64,000 bases of DNA, taken from positions 62,001 to 126,000 of the forward strand of contig WHUA01000006.1 in the NCBI GenBank assembly GCA_009377445.1, in the 5' to 3' direction. Shown here one piece after another: positions 49,170-57,950 of this stretch. This stretch comes from Alphaproteobacteria bacterium (GTDB lineage: Bacteria; Pseudomonadota; Alphaproteobacteria; UBA8366). The notes beneath the pieces are model-generated. The model made no database searches and was not told the origin of the DNA. It was given only the letters and a program-made list of their open reading frames with translations. A program made the position numbers and the translations under genes. How positions within the stretch are numbered: position 1 is the first letter of the stretch; every line of letters begins with the position of its first letter.

Positions 49170-49850
49170 ATGTCAGCGACCGCGGCCGCGCCGGAAGCGC
49201 TCCCGAATCGCCGGCGCTTGCTCGTCTGGTTAGGCGGCATGATCGCGCTAGGCGTCATGGCATGGGTGCGGCCGGCCGGCGCTGCGCCGCCGTGCCGGCC
49301 CGTCTACGTCCTTCGCCACGAGTGGCACGCCGGCATCATCGTCGACCGGCGCGACGTGGTCGCAGACTTTGGGTTGAACACGCCGGATCTTCTAGCCAAG
49401 GAGTGGCTTGAATTCGGCTGGGGCGACGAGGATTTCTATCAGACCCCGGACGCGGGCCTCCTGCTCGGTCTCAAAGCCGTATTACTGCGGAACGATTCGG
49501 TCATGCACGTGCACGCTTTCGATGGCGCGCCGGAGAGCGTTTTCCCGCAGAGCGAGGTGGTGGCGCTGCGCCTTCCGGCGGAAGGCTACGCGCGGCTGCT
49601 CGCATTCATCCGGGCCTCTTTCAAGCGCGATGCTGAAAGCCGCGTTCGGCGTCTAGGGCCCGGCCTGTATGGCCTCAGCTACTTCTACGAGGGCGAGGGC
49701 GCGTACCACGCTTTCCGCACCTGCAACACCTGGGCGGCCGAGGCGCTGGCGGCCGGCGGCTTCCCGATCGACCCGTCCGGGATCGTCACGGTCGGACAGC
49801 TCATGGATGCCGTGCGGGGGAAGGCTGTGGCGGCGTGCGCAGGCGGCTGA
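49170..49850 (+). CDS. DUF2459 / TIGR02117 family secreted protein
   Basis: 226 residues with an N-terminal hydrophobic segment (RRLLVWLGGMIALGVMAWV) that is a signal anchor or signal peptide. The family motifs RHEWHAGIIVDRRDVV, LEFGWGDEDFYQTPD and FRTCNTWAAEAL are clear; the last contains a Cys-Asn that together with the early His is conserved in DUF2459. The function is unknown, though the Cys/His pair hints at a papain-like or NlpC-like hydrolase fold (inference). Confidence 0.87.
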   Translation: MSATAAAPEALPNRRRLLVWLGGMIALGVMAWVRPAGAAPPCRPVYVLRHEWHAGIIVDRRDVVADFGLNTPDLLAKEWLEFGWGDEDFYQTPDAGLLLGLKAVLLRNDSVMHVHAFDGAPESVFPQSEVVALRLPAEGYARLLAFIRASFKRDAESRVRRLGPGLYGLSYFYEGEGAYHAFRTCNTWAAEALAAGGFPIDPSGIVTVGQLMDAVRGKAVAACAGG

Positions 49851-49857
49851 TTCGTGG

Positions 49858-49880
49858 ATGCGCGCATCAAGTGCGCGCAT
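49858..49880 (+). terminator. Hairpin downstream of DUF2459 gene
   Basis: ATGCGCGCA, loop TCAAG, TGCGCGCAT: perfect 9-bp arms starting 7 bases past the stop. No T-run follows, so its role as a terminator is only likely. Confidence 0.55.
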
Positions 49881-49913
49881 GACGTTTGTATTTATAAATC
49901 GAATAATTCCGTC

Positions 49914-49936
49914 GTGCCCGGACTTGATCCGGGCAC
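49914..49936. repeat. Short alphaproteobacterial palindrome
   Basis: GTGCCCGGA (49914-49922), loop CTTGA, TCCGGGCAC (49928-49936). The GTGCCCGGACTTGATCCGGG type of palindrome is a familiar dispersed intergenic element in Alphaproteobacteria. Here it lies between convergent genes. Confidence 0.7.
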
Positions 49937-49962
49937 CCACGAAAACTTGCAACCGCCCCCAT

Positions 49963-50850
49963 TCACACCGGCATTGCCCAAGCCTGGTCCTGATAGCCCG
50001 CCGCGTATCTGTTGTTGGTGATCGCCGGGTTGCGGTTGATCATCGGCCGGGCATAGAGCGGGTGCGTCATCGAGCGGATCTCGTGCTCGAGCCGGAACAG
50101 GACTTTGCCGTCCTTCGGATCGAAGATGTCCAGGAAGCGGTACTGATGCTGGTTGCTTTCCTGCGAGATCATCTTGCGCTTCAGGAGCTGCTTGTACGGG
50201 CCCGAAAAGTCCGCGACGTAGACCTGAAGGTGGTGGCCGTCGTAGTCCACGAGTTTCTTTTTCGTTTCGCGGAAGACCAGGCTCTGCTGCGGGCCGACCG
50301 AGATACGCGCCGCGCGGCCTCCGCCCGACTTTTCGACCTCCACCGACGCGCCGAACACCTCGCCGTAGAAGCGCGCGATGCCGTCGGCGGCGCCGGCCGG
50401 CACGTCGAATTCGACATAGGGCATGCCGAGCACGATCGGGCCGAAGCGCTCCTCCGGCGCGTGGCAGCGGATCTGGTTGCCCCACGGGCAGGTCACGTCC
50501 AGGTAGCGGTTGCTCTTGCCGTTCCCCGCCTTGTAGCCGAAGCGCGTGCCGTCCAGCGGCTTCCGCACCATCTCCAGGCGCTGCACGAGCTGGTCGAGAT
50601 TGGGCACCACCAGGCCGGTCCGGCCGCGCACCACCTGCGGCTCTCCGATCGGCAGATGGAATTGGCTGCGGCCGATGTTGACCCACATGTTGACGACGCC
50701 GGTGACGAGGTAGGGATCGCGCGTCATGCCGAGCCCGCCGATGTAGAACAGCGTCGCGAGGCGCTGGTCGGGCACGCATACGTTGACGTGCTCGAGGCCG
50801 ACGATATTGCCGAGATCCTCGGCCGCGCGGTCGTATTGTTTCTTCTTCAT
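49963..50850 (-). CDS. VOC (glyoxalase/extradiol dioxygenase fold) protein
   Basis: 295 residues with two related VOC modules: the first around NIVGLEHVNVCVPDQRLATL and GLGMTRDPYLV, the second around GPIVLGMPYVEFDVPAGAA, IARFYGEVFGASVEV and YDGHHLQVYVADFSGPYK. Metal-ligand candidates are the histidine in LEHVNV and those in DGHHLQVY. The substrate is unknown. It lies 29 bp downstream of an unrecognised gene on the same strand, and the two are probably cotranscribed. Confidence 0.85.
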   Translation of the reverse strand: MKKKQYDRAAEDLGNIVGLEHVNVCVPDQRLATLFYIGGLGMTRDPYLVTGVVNMWVNIGRSQFHLPIGEPQVVRGRTGLVVPNLDQLVQRLEMVRKPLDGTRFGYKAGNGKSNRYLDVTCPWGNQIRCHAPEERFGPIVLGMPYVEFDVPAGAADGIARFYGEVFGASVEVEKSGGGRAARISVGPQQSLVFRETKKKLVDYDGHHLQVYVADFSGPYKQLLKRKMISQESNQHQYRFLDIFDPKDGKVLFRLEHEIRSMTHPLYARPMINRNPAITNNRYAAGYQDQAWAMPV

Positions 50851-50879
50851 GCGAACCTCCCAAGGGGATGGAACAATTG

Positions 50880-51707
50880 TTACGCCGTCGTCTTAGGCTG
50901 CATCTCGCGGGCCTTGGCCTCGATGGCCGGTATGAGCGACCGGATCAGGTCTTCGTCCAGCCCGGCTGCGATGTCGGGATAGCCTGCGGCCTCGATCATC
51001 GGCTTCAGCTTGCCGGCCTTGAAGACGCCGAGCGTCCATTCCAGCGGGTCCGGCACGATCGTCTTGTCCCAATAGATGCGATGGTTCTTGTAGCGCGGCC
51101 CGTAGTGGTAGTGCGGCGCGAGGCGGAAGCAGTCGAAGGCCAGCACCTCGGCCTCTTCCGAATACGAGTCCGTCGGCGTGCCGGCCAGATCGGTCAGCAC
51201 GTGGATCGCGAGCCCGCCGTCGTTGCCCTGCGTGCGCAGCTCGAGACCGAACCGGATATTGCCGGCTTCGTACATGTCGGTGCCGCGGTTGTGCTTCACC
51301 GTCTTCCGGCCATTGACGAACCGCTCGCGCGCCGCCGCCTCGACCTCGTCGAGCTTCTTCGCCACCAGGGCCGTATCGAGCCTGGCCGCGACATCGTCGA
51401 ATTTCGCCGCGCGCAGCATTTCCGGGAGCTTGGTGCGGAGCTGCCTGACGCTCCATCCGACCGGATTGCCGTCGACGATCGGATCCATCCGGCAAACGCG
51501 CTTCTTGCCGTCCGGTGCATAGATGTAGCTGCGCTCGATGTCGAAGCAGTTGAAGCGCAGCAGCGGCGCTACCTTGCCGCCGGTTTCGCCTTCGACCAGG
51601 ATGATGACTCCCTGGTCGGCGTGGCTGTGGATGTTGGCGTCCCATTGTTCCTGGCGAACGACGAAGGTTACGTTGCCGGCGTCGACTCGTATGCTGCCGT
51701 CGTGCAT
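50880..51707 (-). CDS. Protein of unknown function, 275 residues
   Basis: I do not recognise this protein with confidence. It begins MHDGSIRVDAGNVTFVVRQE and has GVIILVEGETGGKVAPLLRF, NRGTDMYEAGNIRFGLELRT, FDCFRLAPHYHYGPRYKNHR and YWDKTIVPDPLEWTLG; the histidine-rich APHYHYGPR stretch looks like a metal site. No signal peptide is seen. The ATG at 51707 is preferred (GGAG upstream) to one at 51761, which would add a hydrophobic leader-like piece. It forms an apparent operon with the VOC gene. Confidence 0.75.
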   Translation of the reverse strand: MHDGSIRVDAGNVTFVVRQEQWDANIHSHADQGVIILVEGETGGKVAPLLRFNCFDIERSYIYAPDGKKRVCRMDPIVDGNPVGWSVRQLRTKLPEMLRAAKFDDVAARLDTALVAKKLDEVEAAARERFVNGRKTVKHNRGTDMYEAGNIRFGLELRTQGNDGGLAIHVLTDLAGTPTDSYSEEAEVLAFDCFRLAPHYHYGPRYKNHRIYWDKTIVPDPLEWTLGVFKAGKLKPMIEAAGYPDIAAGLDEDLIRSLIPAIEAKAREMQPKTTA

Positions 51708-51832
51708 GGAGGGCACTCCTGATGGGTCGGGGTGGCTAAAAAGCTGGGGAAAGAGTAGCAATTAGGCATATGGCGATCAACTCGCGGCTGACCGCGGCGG
51801 CGTTGGCGCCGACACATGGGAGCGAACACGTC

Positions 51833-52159
51833 ATGATCTACGAGCTCAGGATATACCACTGCGTGCCGGGGCGCCTGCCGGCGCTGCTCAAGCGCTTCGA
51901 TACGATCACCCTGAAGATATGGGAAAAACACGGTATTCGCCAGGCCGGCTTCTGGACCGTCGGGATCGGCGGATCGAACCAGGATCTCTACTACCTGCTG
52001 GCATGGGAATCGCTGGCGGACAGGGAAAAGAAATGGGACGCCTTCCAGGCCGATCCGGCGTGGATCTCCGCGCGCGCCGAGACCGAGAAAGACGGGCCGA
52101 TCGTCGCGTCGGTCAACAACCAGATGCTGCTGCCGACGAAATTCTCCGCCGTGAGATAG
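51833..52159 (+). CDS. NIPSNAP family protein
   Basis: 108 residues, a dimeric alpha-beta barrel fold. The start MIYELRIYHCVPGRLPALLK is characteristic of NIPSNAP proteins, followed by HGIRQAGFWTVGIGGSNQDL and WDAFQADPAWISARAETEKD. These proteins are often small accessory factors in catabolic clusters. An ATG at 51770 would add 21 non-family residues. It is divergent from the unknown gene at 51707. Confidence 0.85.
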   Translation: MIYELRIYHCVPGRLPALLKRFDTITLKIWEKHGIRQAGFWTVGIGGSNQDLYYLLAWESLADREKKWDAFQADPAWISARAETEKDGPIVASVNNQMLLPTKFSAVR

Positions 52160-52183
52160 GGCGCCGCGCGGGCGGCCTTTCCG

Positions 52184-53029
52184 TCATTCCCGCAATGCGC
52201 TCATCCGGTACAGGGTGTTGAGCTCGTCCGTGGGCTCGGCGCCCGGCCCGAAGGCCGCGCTGAAGACCGTCGAAATCTCGCCGGACCGGTATATGCGGCT
52301 GAGCGCGCGATCGACCGCCAGGCGAAACTCGGTGTCGCCCTTCTGCAGCGCCAGCGCATAGGGCTCATAGGTGAATTGCTGATCCGAGAGGAACAGCTTG
52401 TCCGCCGCGCCGCTTCCGCGCATGAGGAAGTAGAGGATCGCGCGGTCGGCAAAGTAAGCGGCCAGCTCGCCCTTGAGCAGCCTGGCGACGCCGTCGTGGT
52501 GGTCCTTGACGGCGACCGTCTCGACGGTGATGGCCAGGTCTTCGATCGTGTTGCGCAGCGCCTCCTCGGTCGTCGTGCCGGCGCGCACGCCGACCTTCTG
52601 GCCGTCCAGGTCGCCGAAGTTCTGGGGCCCGTCCTCGCGTAGCAGCACGCTGGCGCCGTCGACGAAGGTGGGCAGCGAGAAGTCCACGATTTCCCGCCGC
52701 GCGAGGGTCACGGTCGATGCGCCGCACAGCAGGTCGACCTTGCCCTCCTTGACTGCCTGGAAGCGGCTCTCCGCCGTCACTGGGACATATTCCACCGACA
52801 GCTTGTCGCGCTTGAGCTGCTGCTTGATCTGCGCCGCGACCGCGCGGCAAAGCGAGACGGTATAGCCGGCCGCTTCGCCGATCTGGCTCTTGTAGGAGAA
52901 GGGCGGGGCGTCCGCCCTGAAACCGATCTTGAGCACGCCCTTGTCGCGGATGCGGTCCAGCGTGCCGGCCGTGGCGTCCGAAAGGAGCAGGCCTAGCGTA
53001 GCGACGACGAGAACGGCGGAGCGTAGCAT
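52184..53029 (-). CDS. Amino-acid-type ABC transporter substrate-binding protein
   Basis: 281 residues from the ATG at 53029 (GGGAGA upstream); the longer frame to 53134 gives an unlikely leader. A signal peptide (MLRSAVLVVATLGLLLSDAT) precedes a family 3 binding fold with LDRIRDKGVLKIGFRADAPP, VDLLCGASTVTLARREIVDF, GQKVGVRAGTTTEEALRNTI and LALQKGDTEFRLAVDRALSRI. Such proteins bind amino acids for a permease, but no permease or ATPase is adjacent, so it is an orphan. Divergent from the next Gfo/Idh/MocA gene. Confidence 0.87.
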   Translation of the reverse strand: MLRSAVLVVATLGLLLSDATAGTLDRIRDKGVLKIGFRADAPPFSYKSQIGEAAGYTVSLCRAVAAQIKQQLKRDKLSVEYVPVTAESRFQAVKEGKVDLLCGASTVTLARREIVDFSLPTFVDGASVLLREDGPQNFGDLDGQKVGVRAGTTTEEALRNTIEDLAITVETVAVKDHHDGVARLLKGELAAYFADRAILYFLMRGSGAADKLFLSDQQFTYEPYALALQKGDTEFRLAVDRALSRIYRSGEISTVFSAAFGPGAEPTDELNTLYRMSALRE

Positions 53030-53216
53030 TCGGGTCTCCCATGCATGCGTTGTGCCCCAGCTTCTCAAACGATGCATCCTGGTTCGGGCGGGGGCAAGAT
53101 CGTTATAGCAGAAGATGCAGGAAGGACGTGACAAGTGCGGGTTGAAAGCCGATCATTGGCGCAATAAACGCCGGAACCCGCCGGTTCCGGAAACCCATCC
53201 CAGGAGGACCCTGCCC

Positions 53217-54281
53217 ATGGCATCGAAAGTCATTCGCGTCGGCTTGATCGGCGCCGGTGGCAACACGCGCTCGCGTCACATCCCGGGCTTCAAGGCCCAG
53301 GAAGGCGTCGAGATCGTCTGCGTCGCGAACCGCACGCCGGAATCCGCCAAGAAGGTGGCCGACGAGTTCGGCGTCAAGAGGGTCGCGGCGAACTGGACTG
53401 ACGTGCTGGCTGACGATGGCGTGGACGCCGTGTGCATCGGCACCTGGCCGTATATGCACGAGGAGCTCCTGACCGCCGCGCTCAAGGCCGGCAAGCACGT
53501 GCTGTGCGAGGCGCGCATGGCGATGAATGTCGTCGAGGCGCGCCGGATGCTGAAGGAATCGCGCCGCCACCCCGCGCTGACCGCGCAGATCGTTCCGGCC
53601 CCGCACACGCTCGCCTTCGACAAGACGATCGTCGGCATGATCGGATCGGGTTATATCGGCGAGCTCATCACCCTCGATGCGCGCGTTACCGTGACCAGCG
53701 ATTTTCCCAAATCGGAGTCGCCGGTACACTGGCGTCACGACCGCGTGCTGTCGGGCAACAACATCATGGGCATGGGAATCTGGTACGAGGCGATGATGCG
53801 CTGGGTCGGGCAGGCGTCGACCGTGCAGGCGGTCGGCCAGTCGGTCGTGGCGCACCGCACGGACAAGTCGGGCGCCCGGGTGGCGATGACAATTCCCGAC
53901 CACGTCGATATCCTCAGCCGGATGGAGCAGGGCGGCCAGATGCGTTTCAGCTTCTCGACCGTGCTGGGGCTCGCGCCGATGCAGGCCGAAGCCAGCATCT
54001 TCGGGACCGAGGGCACGATCTGCCTGCGCCAGGACAAGGCGGGCAAGATGAGCCTGTGGTCCGGCAAGCGCGGCGACAGCGACCTGAAAGAGGTCGCGAT
54101 CGATCCGGCGAAGCGCGGCGGCTGGCGCGTGGAGGAGGAATTCATCAACGCGATACGCGGGCGCGAACCGGTAACGCATACCGACCTCGCGACCGGCGTG
54201 AAATATATGGAATGGACGGACGCCGTCACCCTTGCGCTCCGCAGCGGCAATGCCGTGCGCCTGCCGCTGGCCGAGGCGTAA
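53217..54281 (+). CDS. Gfo/Idh/MocA family NAD(P)-dependent oxidoreductase
   Basis: 354 residues from the ATG at 53217 with CAGGAGG upstream. The N-terminal Rossmann motif is IRVGLIGAGGNTRSRHIPGF; the family EKP motif appears as LCEARMAMNV, lacking the usual EKP lysine, which is a notable departure. The C-terminal domain has VLSGNNIMGMGIWYEAMMRW. The missing lysine suggests altered or lost dehydrogenase activity. Not clearly similar to the other Gfo/Idh protein at 34546. Confidence 0.85.
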   Translation: MASKVIRVGLIGAGGNTRSRHIPGFKAQEGVEIVCVANRTPESAKKVADEFGVKRVAANWTDVLADDGVDAVCIGTWPYMHEELLTAALKAGKHVLCEARMAMNVVEARRMLKESRRHPALTAQIVPAPHTLAFDKTIVGMIGSGYIGELITLDARVTVTSDFPKSESPVHWRHDRVLSGNNIMGMGIWYEAMMRWVGQASTVQAVGQSVVAHRTDKSGARVAMTIPDHVDILSRMEQGGQMRFSFSTVLGLAPMQAEASIFGTEGTICLRQDKAGKMSLWSGKRGDSDLKEVAIDPAKRGGWRVEEEFINAIRGREPVTHTDLATGVKYMEWTDAVTLALRSGNAVRLPLAEA

Positions 54282-54364
54282 CATATTACCGCGCCGGGAA
54301 CAGGGACCCGGCGCAAGCGTTCACCGTCGAGCTACCGGAACGGACCAGCATTTGGAGGACTTCG

Positions 54365-54637
54365 ATGAAATTCTTGATGCCTATGGCGGCGGCTGTGGTC
54401 ACGGCCGGCTTGGCGCTGCCGGCATTCGCGCAGACCGGCAACGACACCGATGACAGAGCCCGATTCGAGCGCTGCGAGCACGTCGCCGATCCCGGGCTGA
54501 AGGCGCAATGCCTGAACCAGGCCTACACCGGGCAGGACCGCGCCAGGGGCCTGCCGGACCGTCCCGCCGGTGCGCCGCTGGTGCCGACGAACCCCGGCCG
54601 TCCCGATATCGTTCCCGGCCGTCCGGACAGGAGATAG
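54365..54637 (+). CDS. Small secreted protein, 90 residues
   Basis: The ATG has GGAGG 6 bases upstream. A signal peptide (MKFLMPMAAAVVTAGLALPA, cleavage after AFA) is followed by a short mature part with a Cys pair in FERCEHVADPGLKAQC and a Pro/Arg/Gly-rich tail ending PGRPDIVPGRPDRR. No known domain. It is 83 bp after the oxidoreductase gene and may share its transcript. Confidence 0.75.
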   Translation: MKFLMPMAAAVVTAGLALPAFAQTGNDTDDRARFERCEHVADPGLKAQCLNQAYTGQDRARGLPDRPAGAPLVPTNPGRPDIVPGRPDRR

Positions 54638-54652
54638 CGCCGGCGATCGCGC

Positions 54653-55306
54653 TCAGACCTTCGCCGGGAACCGCTTCTTCAGCTCGGCGATCTGCGCCGG
54701 GGTGAGCGGGCGCGTGCGGATATCGCGCAGCAGAAGGAAGAGCTTCGCCGTTTCCTCCAGCTCCTCGGTTGCGTATACCGCGTCTTCCAGCGAGGCCCCG
54801 GCCACCACCGGCCCATGGTTGGCGAGCAGCACCGCGTGGTGCTTCGAAGCCATTTCGCGGACCGCTTTGGCGAGGTCGACGTCGCCGGGCGGGAAGTAGC
54901 GGATCAGCGGCAGCGTGCCGACCCGCATCACGTAGTAGGCGGTCAGCGGCGGCAGCACGTCGGCGGGGTCGACGTCGGCCATGCAGCTCACCGCCACCGA
55001 ATGCACGGAGTGCAGGTGGACGACCGCGCCCGCTTTCGGGCGCTGCTCGTACATGGCGGCGTGCAGGAAGGATTCCTTGGTCGGCGCGTCGCCGCCGACA
55101 TGCTTGCCTGCCGTATCGAGCTTAGAAATGCGGGCCGGATCGAGGTCGCCGAGCGACGATCCAGTCGGCGTCATCAGCCAGCCGCCGTCGACCCGCACAC
55201 TGATGTTGCCGCTCGATCCTGCGGTAAGGCCGCGGTCGAAGATGGACTTGCCGAAGCGGGCAATCTGGTCGCGTATCGCCGTGTCGCTCATCGCCGTGTC
55301 GCTCAT
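54653..55306 (-). CDS. Class II aldolase/adducin family protein, OtnC-like
   Basis: 217 residues with the class II aldolase fold: SSGNISVRVDGGWLMTPTGS, zinc-ligand region VVHLHSVHSVAVSC, and LLANHGPVVAGASLEDAVY. Next to an OtnK-type kinase, it is likely 3-oxo-tetronate 4-phosphate decarboxylase (OtnC), making a triose phosphate. The first ATG overlaps the kinase stop (ATGA), but a 15-bp tandem repeat gives a second ATG at 55291, so either could start translation. Confidence 0.87.
   Translation of the reverse strand: MSDTAMSDTAIRDQIARFGKSIFDRGLTAGSSGNISVRVDGGWLMTPTGSSLGDLDPARISKLDTAGKHVGGDAPTKESFLHAAMYEQRPKAGAVVHLHSVHSVAVSCMADVDPADVLPPLTAYYVMRVGTLPLIRYFPPGDVDLAKAVREMASKHHAVLLANHGPVVAGASLEDAVYATEELEETAKLFLLLRDIRTRPLTPAQIAELKKRFPAKV
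55275..55304 (-). repeat. 15-bp tandem duplication at gene start
   Basis: ATCGCCGTGTCGCTC occurs twice in direct succession (55275-55289 and 55290-55304), duplicating the first five codons (MSDTA) of the OtnC-like gene and creating two start codons. Replication slippage is the likely cause. Confidence 0.8.
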
Positions 55307-56568
55307 CGCAGCATCCCAAGCGCCTTCGCAAAGAAGTCGTCGCCACCGAAGTTGCCGGATTTCAGCGCCAGCGCCAAGCGGCGCGTGCCGAGGGTCTCGG
55401 TCCAGGGCACGCCGGGATCGATTTCGGGACCGATACGAAGCGCGGTGACGCCCAACGCGGAGACGACGGCGCCCGACGTCTCGCCGCCGGCCACGACGAT
55501 GCGGCGCGCGCCGGCGGCGACCAGCCCCTTGGCGATCTCGCCAAGCGTCGCCTCCATCATTGCGCCCGCGCGGTCGCGCCCGTAGCGCGCCTGGATGGCG
55601 GCGACCTCCGCCGGGTCGGCGGAGCTGTAGATCAATATGGGCGTGTCTTGCGGGTGTTTCCCGGCCCAGTCGACGGCCTCCCGCGCGACCGGCGCGCCGT
55701 CCGCGATTCGGCCGGCGTCCAGCTTCAGGTGCGGCCAGAGCCGGCCGGCGTGCGCCACCTGCCGGCGCGTCGCCGCCGAGCAGCTTCCCGCCAGCACGAT
55801 CGCGCGGCCGCGCACATCCGGCAGTTCGGGCGCGGCAGTCGCGCCCAGGAGGCCCCGGCGGCGGAAGTTGCCGGGCAGGCCCAACGCCACGCCCGAGCCG
55901 CCGGTGATCAGCTTGTGGGTCGCCGCCGCCGCGCCGATGACTTCCAGGTCGCGATCGTCGATCGCGTCGGCCACGGCATAGGCGATGCCCTCGGCGCGTA
56001 GGTTGTCGATCGCGTCTGCAACGGCCGCTTCGCCCGAGGCGATCACGGCCCAGGGGATGAGGCCGACCCGGCGGCTCGTCTGCGCCGCCATCAGCCGGAT
56101 CAGGCTCGCGTCCCGCATCGGCGTCAGCGGGTGGTCCTTCATCGGCGAGTCGGACAGGAGCTGGTCGCCGACGAACAGATGGCCCTGGTAGATGGATCGC
56201 TTGTTGGCCGGGAAGGCGGGGCAGATCAGCGCGAAACCGGTTTCCAGCGCATCCATCAGCGCATCGGCGACCGGGCCGATATTGCCCTCGGCCGTCGAAT
56301 CGAAAGTCGAGCAGTACTTGAAGAAGAACTGCCGGGCGCCCCGGTCGCGAAGCCAGGCGAGCGCGGCGAGCGACTGGCCGACCGCCTGGCTTGCCGGCGC
56401 GGTGCGGGACTTGAGCGCGACGATCACCGCGTCCGCATCGCCGATATCCATGTGGCCCGAGGGAACGCCGATGGTCTGGAGCGTCCGCATGCCGCGCGTC
56501 ACCAGCATGTTCGCCAGGTCGGTCGCGCCGGTGAAGTCGTCGGCAATCGCCCCGAGCAGGATGCTCAT
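55303..56568 (-). CDS. Four-carbon acid sugar kinase, OtnK-like (DUF1537)
   Basis: 421 residues with the N- and C-terminal DUF1537 domains. The start MSILLGAIADDFTGATDLAN is the family signature; ICPAFPANKRSIYQGHLFVG follows, then VLAGSCSAATRRQVAHAG and the nucleotide region VAGGETSGAVVSALGV. OtnK enzymes phosphorylate 3-oxo-tetronates or related four-carbon acids. It is coupled to the OtnC-like gene; the usual dehydrogenase (LtnD) and isomerase (OtnI) are not adjacent. Confidence 0.88.
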   Translation of the reverse strand: MSILLGAIADDFTGATDLANMLVTRGMRTLQTIGVPSGHMDIGDADAVIVALKSRTAPASQAVGQSLAALAWLRDRGARQFFFKYCSTFDSTAEGNIGPVADALMDALETGFALICPAFPANKRSIYQGHLFVGDQLLSDSPMKDHPLTPMRDASLIRLMAAQTSRRVGLIPWAVIASGEAAVADAIDNLRAEGIAYAVADAIDDRDLEVIGAAAATHKLITGGSGVALGLPGNFRRRGLLGATAAPELPDVRGRAIVLAGSCSAATRRQVAHAGRLWPHLKLDAGRIADGAPVAREAVDWAGKHPQDTPILIYSSADPAEVAAIQARYGRDRAGAMMEATLGEIAKGLVAAGARRIVVAGGETSGAVVSALGVTALRIGPEIDPGVPWTETLGTRRLALALKSGNFGGDDFFAKALGMLR

Positions 56569-56743
56569 CGCGCGGTCCCTCCGGTCAAGGTCGTGCCGGT
56601 AGCGTCGCGCGCAAGGCGGGGCTCGTCAACGGGGGCGGGGGCAAGAATCTTCCGGAGCCGGGGGTTCGCATCGGCGCCGTGATATGCGATAGATGGGGCC
56701 TGTCCTTTGCGGCTGATCGCCGTCCCGAAAGCTCCGATTCGAC

Positions 56744-57814
56744 ATGTCGTTCCTGCAGAAACTCCTGCCCGGTTGGCCGCGTTGTCGTCGCATTGCGACC
56801 GCGCTCGGCATCGGCGCCGTCGGCGGCGCGCTGTTCAGCTACCTGACCGCGCCGATTCCTTGGATGCTGGGCGCGATGTGTTTCACGGTGGTGCTGGCCT
56901 TTCTGCGTGTGCCGTTCGAGGTTCCGAAGCTACTCCGCATGGCAAGCATGATGATGGTGGGGCTGTTGCTCGGCAGCGCGTTCACGCCGGACATCCTCGA
57001 CCGCATCGGCGCTTGGGCCGGCGCGGTGGCGCTCAATGTCGTCTACCTGATGTCGGTCGTGACGGTGGGAACGGTGTTCTTCCACAAGGTCGGTGGGCAG
57101 GACCGGGCGAGCGCCTATTTCTCGGCGACCCCAGGCGGGCTGGTCGAGATGCCGTTCCTCGCCGAGGCGTTCGGCGGCAGCGCGCGCGACGTGTTGCTGG
57201 CGCACGCGCTGCGGATCGTCGTGGTGATCATCGCCATACCGATGTATCTGCGCTTCACCGAGGGCGCGCTGTTCCTCGCCAATGCCCGGGCGGCGGCGCA
57301 CGCAGCCGCGCCGATCGGCTGGGCGGACGCGCTGATTCTGATCGCGACGGCGCTCGCAGGCTACTGGCTGGCGCGGCTCTGCCGCATTCCGGCGCCGCCG
57401 CTGATCGGCGCGATGATCGCCAGCATCGCCGTGCACGCGACCGGCGTGACCGCAGCCCGGCCGCCGGCATGGCTGTTCAACGCGGCGCAGGTCGTGCTGG
57501 GCGGGGCGATCGGCGTCTACTTCATCGGGTTGAAGCTGCGCGACCTCGGCCGCATGGCGGTCATCTCGCTGGCCTGGACGGCCGTGCTGCTCGTGATGGC
57601 AGGTCTGTTCGCCCTGATCGGCGAAAAGCTGCTCGGCTTCCCCTTCTACGTGATGCTGGTGGCGCTCTCCCCTGGCGGCCAGGCCGAAATGGGGTTGGTC
57701 GCGCTGGCTATGGGGATCGAGGCGGCGCTGGTCGCCACCATGCACTTCTTCCGCAGCACCTCGTCCTTCCTGCTCGCGCCGTTCGTGTTCCGACTGCTGA
57801 AACGGTGGTTGTAG
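56744..57814 (+). CDS. AbrB family membrane protein (duplicated domain)
   Basis: 356 residues and about ten hydrophobic segments, in two similar halves: WMLGAMCFTVVLAFLRVPFE with FFHKVGGQDRASAYFSATPGGLVEM in the first, and PPLIGAMIASIAVHATGV with FPFYVMLVALSPGGQAEMGL in the second. The repeated SPGG/TPGG(L/Q)xEM motif is typical of the AbrB (TIGR03082) family, an unrelated name-sharer of the DNA-binding AbrB. Transport function is presumed but unproved. It is divergent from the OtnK gene. Confidence 0.85.
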   Translation: MSFLQKLLPGWPRCRRIATALGIGAVGGALFSYLTAPIPWMLGAMCFTVVLAFLRVPFEVPKLLRMASMMMVGLLLGSAFTPDILDRIGAWAGAVALNVVYLMSVVTVGTVFFHKVGGQDRASAYFSATPGGLVEMPFLAEAFGGSARDVLLAHALRIVVVIIAIPMYLRFTEGALFLANARAAAHAAAPIGWADALILIATALAGYWLARLCRIPAPPLIGAMIASIAVHATGVTAARPPAWLFNAAQVVLGGAIGVYFIGLKLRDLGRMAVISLAWTAVLLVMAGLFALIGEKLLGFPFYVMLVALSPGGQAEMGLVALAMGIEAALVATMHFFRSTSSFLLAPFVFRLLKRWL

Positions 57815-57950
57815 GGCAGCGCGGGGCGACTTCGGGTAAACCTCCCGTTAATAAACTCCAAATACAATTTCAAGTTGGATAAAAGTGTCGGGATTACCGC
57901 TGTGATCCAGCCGCTTCCTTTCTTGATTCTGTGGCTCGGGAGTGTTTGCC

